This document shows positions 60,175-64,000 of a stretch of DNA of 64,000 nt, piece after piece. Under the pieces are notes generated by a model that was not told the origin of the DNA, ran no database searches, and saw nothing but the letters and a program-made list of their open reading frames with translations. The stretch covers positions 62,001 through 126,000 of the forward strand of contig CP159373.1 in NCBI GenBank assembly GCA_032595685.2, read 5' to 3'. Each line of letters begins with the position of its first letter. Position 1 is the first letter of the stretch. The DNA is from Candidatus Electrothrix aestuarii (GTDB taxonomy: Bacteria > Desulfobacterota > Desulfobulbia > Desulfobulbales > Desulfobulbaceae). The translations under genes were made by a program, and so were the position numbers.

Positions 60175-61080
60175 TCACTGTCCGCCTCGAACAAGTCGCA
60201 CTGCGTAACTTGAGCTACGATAGTTATCATACGACGATAAGCCGTTGGCAAAAGAAACGCACCAAGTGTAGTTTATATTGTATGCATAGGGAGAGCTTGA
60301 CCAGAAAAACGAATTCACGGCATGAACAAAAAAATCCGTATCAAGAGTGAAACTATAATGATCGTAAATAACAATACTTTCCAGTTCCGTTCGGGTTGGC
60401 ACCCGCCAATCCGAAGCACCGCACCATCCTGCAGCATTCACACGATTTACATAGTCCTGTGTGTTGCAGTAGGTTGCAGGATCTCCGCTGTCATAACCAT
60501 AACAGCTATTTCCACTCTGCTGCGCATACCCCACGAATCCTCCGTTATTTGTTGAATCTGTATTATACCAGGTATATTCATCGTCTTTATCATGCAGCCC
60601 ACTGTCATCCGTCTTCACCTCCCAGGTCAGACCGGTGACATTATCCTTTACACAAGCCCAAGATGTAGTCGTGTAATCCGCATTCTGATTAGCCAAGGCC
60701 TGACCATTGCTCGCCAACTTGGTAAAGCTGAACCCGGCATGACCATCACCGCCATCATCATTCACATCCTTCCCATAAGAACAATCCTGAGCTGCAGCCA
60801 CATTGTCACCATCCGGTGCTGTGGAAGAAAGGCAGGTTGCATTATTTCCAGAAGCATAATTCCCGCTCCAGGTAATACCTGTGTCGTTTAAAGGCTGCCA
60901 ACCTATTTTCTTTCCTGACAAAATCGGTGGCACCATCAAAAGAAGGTCATAGGAATAAGCCACCTTTATAAGGCCACAGACCACGATGCACCACAGAACA
61001 GCTATTGAAAAAACAGGTCGTTTTTTTTCATTTTTTCCTCCGGTAGAAATTTTGCATTCTTCTCCTGCTGGCTTTGCCAA
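60175..61080 (-). CDS. Secreted DUF1566 protein with homopolymer tract at its start
   Basis: The frame encodes up to 301 residues. It has a signal-like segment (FSIAVLWCIVVCGLIKVAYS), then VKDNVTGLTWEVKTDDSGLH, NAAGWCGASDWRVPTRTELE, FFWSSSPYA and YAVRLVRGGQ, the DUF1566 pattern. The only in-frame start upstream is TTG at 61080, yet the strongest start signal, CCGGAGG followed six bases later by ATG at 61031, lies one base out of frame because of an A8 tract (61028-61021 on the minus strand). With nine or six A the ATG would lead straight into KKRPVFSIAVLW. This may be slippage control, a mutation or a sequencing error. Confidence 0.75.
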   Translation of the reverse strand: MAKPAGEECKISTGGKNEKKRPVFSIAVLWCIVVCGLIKVAYSYDLLLMVPPILSGKKIGWQPLNDTGITWSGNYASGNNATCLSSTAPDGDNVAAAQDCSYGKDVNDDGGDGHAGFSFTKLASNGQALANQNADYTTTSWACVKDNVTGLTWEVKTDDSGLHDKDDEYTWYNTDSTNNGGFVGYAQQSGNSCYGYDSGDPATYCNTQDYVNRVNAAGWCGASDWRVPTRTELESIVIYDHYSFTLDTDFFVHAVNSFFWSSSPYAYNINYTWCVSFANGLSSYDNYRSSSYAVRLVRGGQ

Positions 61081-61094
61081 GCCTTTATAATCTC

Positions 61095-63338
61095 TCAGGA
61101 ATAACCCCCTCGGGCAAGCACCTCCCTGGGTTTGGAGCCGTCAGAAGGACCGACCACCCCATCCCGTTCCATCATCTCGATCATCCGGGCGGCCCGGTTA
61201 TACCCTACCCGCAGTCGTCGCTGCACCATAGAGATAGAGGCTTGGCCAGTTTCTGTGACTACAGCAACTGCCTCGTCATATTTTTCATCGTATTCTGCTT
61301 CCCCGTCCTCACTGCCTGTCGGTTCTTCCTCCACCATCTGAAGCACGCTTTCATCATACTCTGCGGCACCTTGTTCTTTCAGAAAGGCAATGATCCGCTC
61401 GGTCTCCTCTTCAGAGATAAATGCTCCGTGGATACGCTTTAACTTCGCTGCCCCTGGCGGAAGAAAGAGCATGTCACCAAGTCCAAGGAGATGTTCAGCC
61501 CCGGAACTATCGAGAATGGTTCTTGAATCCACCTTGGAAGAAACTTTGAAAGAAATCCTGGTAGGAAAGTTTGCCTTAATCAAACCGGTGAGCACGTCCA
61601 CCGAAGGACGCTGAGTTGCCAGAATAATATGCATACCAGCGGCCCGAGCCATCTGGGCCAAACGGGCGATGGAGGTTTCCACATCCTTTGAAGCCACCAT
61701 CATCAAATCCGCCAACTCATCGACAATAATAACGATATAGGGAAGTTTTTCTGTGGCGATTTCATTATAGGAGGTAAAGGATTTAACCCTGTGTTCCTCC
61801 AATAAACGATAGCGCCGTTCCATCTCGCGCACAGCCCAAATCAGGGCTCGACTGGCCATTTTCGGCTCAACCACCACCGGATGGAGGAGATGAGGGATCC
61901 CCTCGTAGACAGAAAGCTCAATTCTTTTCGGATCAATCATGAGCAGACGAACCATGTCCGGGGTCGCCTTATAGAGGATAGAGCAGATAAAGGCATTAAT
62001 AGCGACAGATTTACCGGCACCTGTGGCACCGGCAATGAGCAGATGGGGCATTTTGGCCAAATCTGCTACAGCCGGTTTACCAATAACATCATACCCTAAG
62101 GCTACTGTCAGGAAAGAGGCAGAACGACGATAGGCGTTGCTCAATAAAATATCACGAAAGAACACCGTCCTTCGTTCCGGGTTAGGAATTTCAATACCGA
62201 TGGCCGCCTTCCCAGGAATGGACCCCACCACCCTAACCCGGTCCACCTTAAGAACCATTGCCAAGTCATCAGCCAGATTCACCACCTTATTAATTTTCAC
62301 CCCGGCAGCCGGGGAAAATTCGTAGGTCGTAACCACCGGACCTGGGGACACCCCGACAACCTCTCCCTGGACTGAAAAATCCAGGAGTTTGGCAACCAGC
62401 TTTTCACTGACCTTATAATAATGCTGTCGGTCAACCTCCAGATCTCCCTGAGTATTCTTTTCAAGCAGAGAAATTGGCGGCGGCTGAAATATCCCTGCTC
62501 GCCCTGAAGAGGGTTTTATTGCTGAGGAAGTGTTATCCGACCCCATCACCGTCTCACGCCTGACCGGCTCATGGACAGTTGGTCCCTTTTGCGAGTTCGC
62601 CGGGCCTGCTTCTGCTATCCTTGTCTCTTTCTTTTCGCTTCGCGGCTCCAGCAGCGCTGTAAACGGCTTATTGATCTTTAAAGGAGCCGGTCGTTCAGCC
62701 AATCGTTTCTGCCGTTCTTCCTTCCAGGTAATAAGTTTATCTCCTGTCCATTCCTTACTAGCCACGACCTTTTCTATCACCAGAGGAGTCTGTTCCCAAA
62801 ACCATAGCGCCGAAGCCAGAGGAGAAAAACGGATTGAGGCCATGAGGGAATAGATCAGAGCAAGAACCAGGATAAGGACGGAGCCGACCACTCCCAAGGC
62901 CCCTTCCAAAGCACTACGCAGCAAATCGCCCAGATAACCACCAGGCAGAATAAATTCTGCCGGAAAGAAAATCTGTTCAGCCCCGGCAAGCAAACCGGAA
63001 GCGGCAAGAAGGGTTCCGGTGCCACCGGCAATGATATAGGGAAGACGATCCAGGGTTGCCGAAACAGTAAAGACAGCAACAGCTACATAGAAAAGAAGGA
63101 GGACAGGGAAAAAAGAAATCACCCCGACAAAGGAAAAGAGGTAAAAGGCGGTATAGAACCCAACGCCTCCGCACCAATTGCCTTCTGCCGTAGGTAAGAT
63201 GGCCTGTGCGGCAAAGATGGGTAAGACATAGCTGACCAAACTAAGAAGAAGGAAAATGCCAAGAAAAAGGCAGGATATTGCGGTTATCTCCTGATATATT
63301 TTTTTTTCATCCGCTGCAAGACGGGGTATAGATGCCAT
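61095..63338 (-). CDS. ftsK: DNA translocase FtsK/SpoIIIE
   Basis: The 747-residue protein has four membrane helices in residues about 22-185, a variable linker, the alpha/beta motor with Walker A GATGAGKSVAINA and Walker B IVIIVDELADLMM, and a C-terminal gamma winged helix (ASISMVQRRLRVGYNRAARM) that reads KOPS-type DNA sites. It pumps chromosome ends through the closing septum. It follows the DUF1566 pair in the same direction by only 14 bases, probably by chance. Its linker is shorter than in E. coli. Confidence 0.97.
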   Translation of the reverse strand: MASIPRLAADEKKIYQEITAISCLFLGIFLLLSLVSYVLPIFAAQAILPTAEGNWCGGVGFYTAFYLFSFVGVISFFPVLLLFYVAVAVFTVSATLDRLPYIIAGGTGTLLAASGLLAGAEQIFFPAEFILPGGYLGDLLRSALEGALGVVGSVLILVLALIYSLMASIRFSPLASALWFWEQTPLVIEKVVASKEWTGDKLITWKEERQKRLAERPAPLKINKPFTALLEPRSEKKETRIAEAGPANSQKGPTVHEPVRRETVMGSDNTSSAIKPSSGRAGIFQPPPISLLEKNTQGDLEVDRQHYYKVSEKLVAKLLDFSVQGEVVGVSPGPVVTTYEFSPAAGVKINKVVNLADDLAMVLKVDRVRVVGSIPGKAAIGIEIPNPERRTVFFRDILLSNAYRRSASFLTVALGYDVIGKPAVADLAKMPHLLIAGATGAGKSVAINAFICSILYKATPDMVRLLMIDPKRIELSVYEGIPHLLHPVVVEPKMASRALIWAVREMERRYRLLEEHRVKSFTSYNEIATEKLPYIVIIVDELADLMMVASKDVETSIARLAQMARAAGMHIILATQRPSVDVLTGLIKANFPTRISFKVSSKVDSRTILDSSGAEHLLGLGDMLFLPPGAAKLKRIHGAFISEEETERIIAFLKEQGAAEYDESVLQMVEEEPTGSEDGEAEYDEKYDEAVAVVTETGQASISMVQRRLRVGYNRAARMIEMMERDGVVGPSDGSKPREVLARGGYS

Positions 63339-63502
63339 GAACTACTTCTCAATGTTGTGCAAATATCTTTATATGAAAGGAGTCGGTGATTTCTCGAATC
63401 ATAGCTCCACTTTCATGCTTTGTTGCCTCAGCCCAAAAGGGGGTGAGATGTGTTGACATGAAAGTCATCAATAAAACCGGCTAAGCTGACTTTCACGTTT
63501 CG

Positions 63503-64000
63503 TTACTCACTCTTGACCACTTTAATATCTTTGTACATAGGCTCTGCTGCTGCGAGTATTTGCCATGCCGGATTAAATTTAATGCGCTGAGCAACTTTCA
63601 GGTTCAGGGCAATTGACTCGTCTCTGGGGTTTTGAAAAATCTGGATTATTTCCCCTGGAGGAACTCCATGAAAAATTTGTGCGATAACCTTGGCTTGAAA
63701 CATCCCTACATCGGCGTAATCTGGTCTGTTCATGCTCATCAAAGCACCATACTCTACCTCCCAATCGCCTGCTTGAGATAAGGTAGGAATATGATATTCC
63801 AAAAAAGGCTTGATTAAGCCCTGCATATCCTCGGGTTGAATCCCGAGGTGGGAGGTCATATACATCGCATCTATTTTTGGTGCCAATATTTCATGACATT
63901 CAGCAACCCGCTGCAGTACATCCGGTCTATCAGAAGGAATTACGCATGGCTCCAAGGAGAATTCTAATTTCCTGGCAACCTCTTTCGCATCATCTATGGC
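63503..64000 (-). CDS. ABC transporter substrate-binding protein, C-terminal part (N-terminus outside window)
   Basis: The minus frame is open to the window edge. It contains ARKLEFSLEPCVIPSDRPDV, DAMYMTSHLGIQPEDMQ, HIPTLSQAGDWEVEYGALMS, VGMFQAKVIAQIFHGVPPGE and LNLKVAQRIKFNPAWQILAA, the C-terminal lobe of PF04392-type (TrpX-like) periplasmic binding proteins. These bind small molecules such as aromatic amino acids for import, but the ligand cannot be told. The end at 63503 is the true stop. Confidence 0.85.
   Translation of the reverse strand, partial: AIDDAKEVARKLEFSLEPCVIPSDRPDVLQRVAECHEILAPKIDAMYMTSHLGIQPEDMQGLIKPFLEYHIPTLSQAGDWEVEYGALMSMNRPDYADVGMFQAKVIAQIFHGVPPGEIIQIFQNPRDESIALNLKVAQRIKFNPAWQILAAAEPMYKDIKVVKSE

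Overview
The window reads as a chromosome segment of a Gram-negative bacterium of the Desulfobacterota, most likely Desulfobulbales and possibly a cable-bacterium relative. That placement is an inference from gene content: CMP-KDO synthetase and a lipid-exporter-like ABC pair imply an outer membrane, and two Cys-rich 'two-CW' proteins, a short argA-type acetyltransferase, a CofD/YvcK-like protein and DUF1566 proteins are familiar from that group. No rRNA or lineage marker settles it. Housekeeping blocks alternate with accessory DNA rich in toxin-antitoxin pairs, palindromic repeats and broken genes.

Layout. 1-3826: HrpA-like DEAH helicase carrying repeat-derived in-frame inserts. 3992-5959: STAND (NB-ARC plus TPR) ATPase. 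5956-7167: antitoxin/toxin remnants and a BrnT/BrnA-type pair, followed by five exact-period 23-bp repeats ahead of an HU-like/DUF4469-type gene. 8650-13354: small uncharacterised genes, PhoH, and two secreted proteins that share an undescribed ~75-residue module, one of them fused to a CxxC thioredoxin-fold domain. 13652-20303: tRNA-Leu, the tig-clpP-clpX-lon proteostasis block, and a tandemly duplicated tRNA-Val/tRNA-Asp unit. 20520-33731: ABC transporters, a gene split by an IS4-type element, a DnaJ-domain gene frameshifted by a 7-bp repeat, a response regulator, a CofD/YvcK protein, mdh and kdsB.

34020-50152 is the main accessory region. About 15 kb lies between two ~0.9-kb near-identical direct repeats. 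It contains a group II intron nested in a MITE-like palindrome nested in a truncated acetyltransferase copy; MazEF, VapBC, Phd/VapC and BrnTA toxin-antitoxin pairs with candidate operator palindromes; remnants of REP-associated tyrosine transposases with their palindromes; and a 7.2-kb Rhs lipoprotein gene. The Rhs protein ends in a HYD1-type ADP-ribosyltransferase domain, and its gene overlaps a small immunity-like gene and then a macrodomain gene. The last pair suggests an ADP-ribosylating polymorphic toxin protected both by a binding protein and by an ADP-ribose 'eraser'; this is the most notable system in the window.

50353-64000 returns to conserved genes: secA, yraN, a PilZ protein, pdxA-tmk, yjbQ, tRNA-Pro, amrB/MEMO1, two DUF1566 proteins (one with an A8 slippage tract right after its best start codon), ftsK, and the C-terminal part of an ABC substrate-binding protein. 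All product names come from reading motifs by eye, not from database searches.
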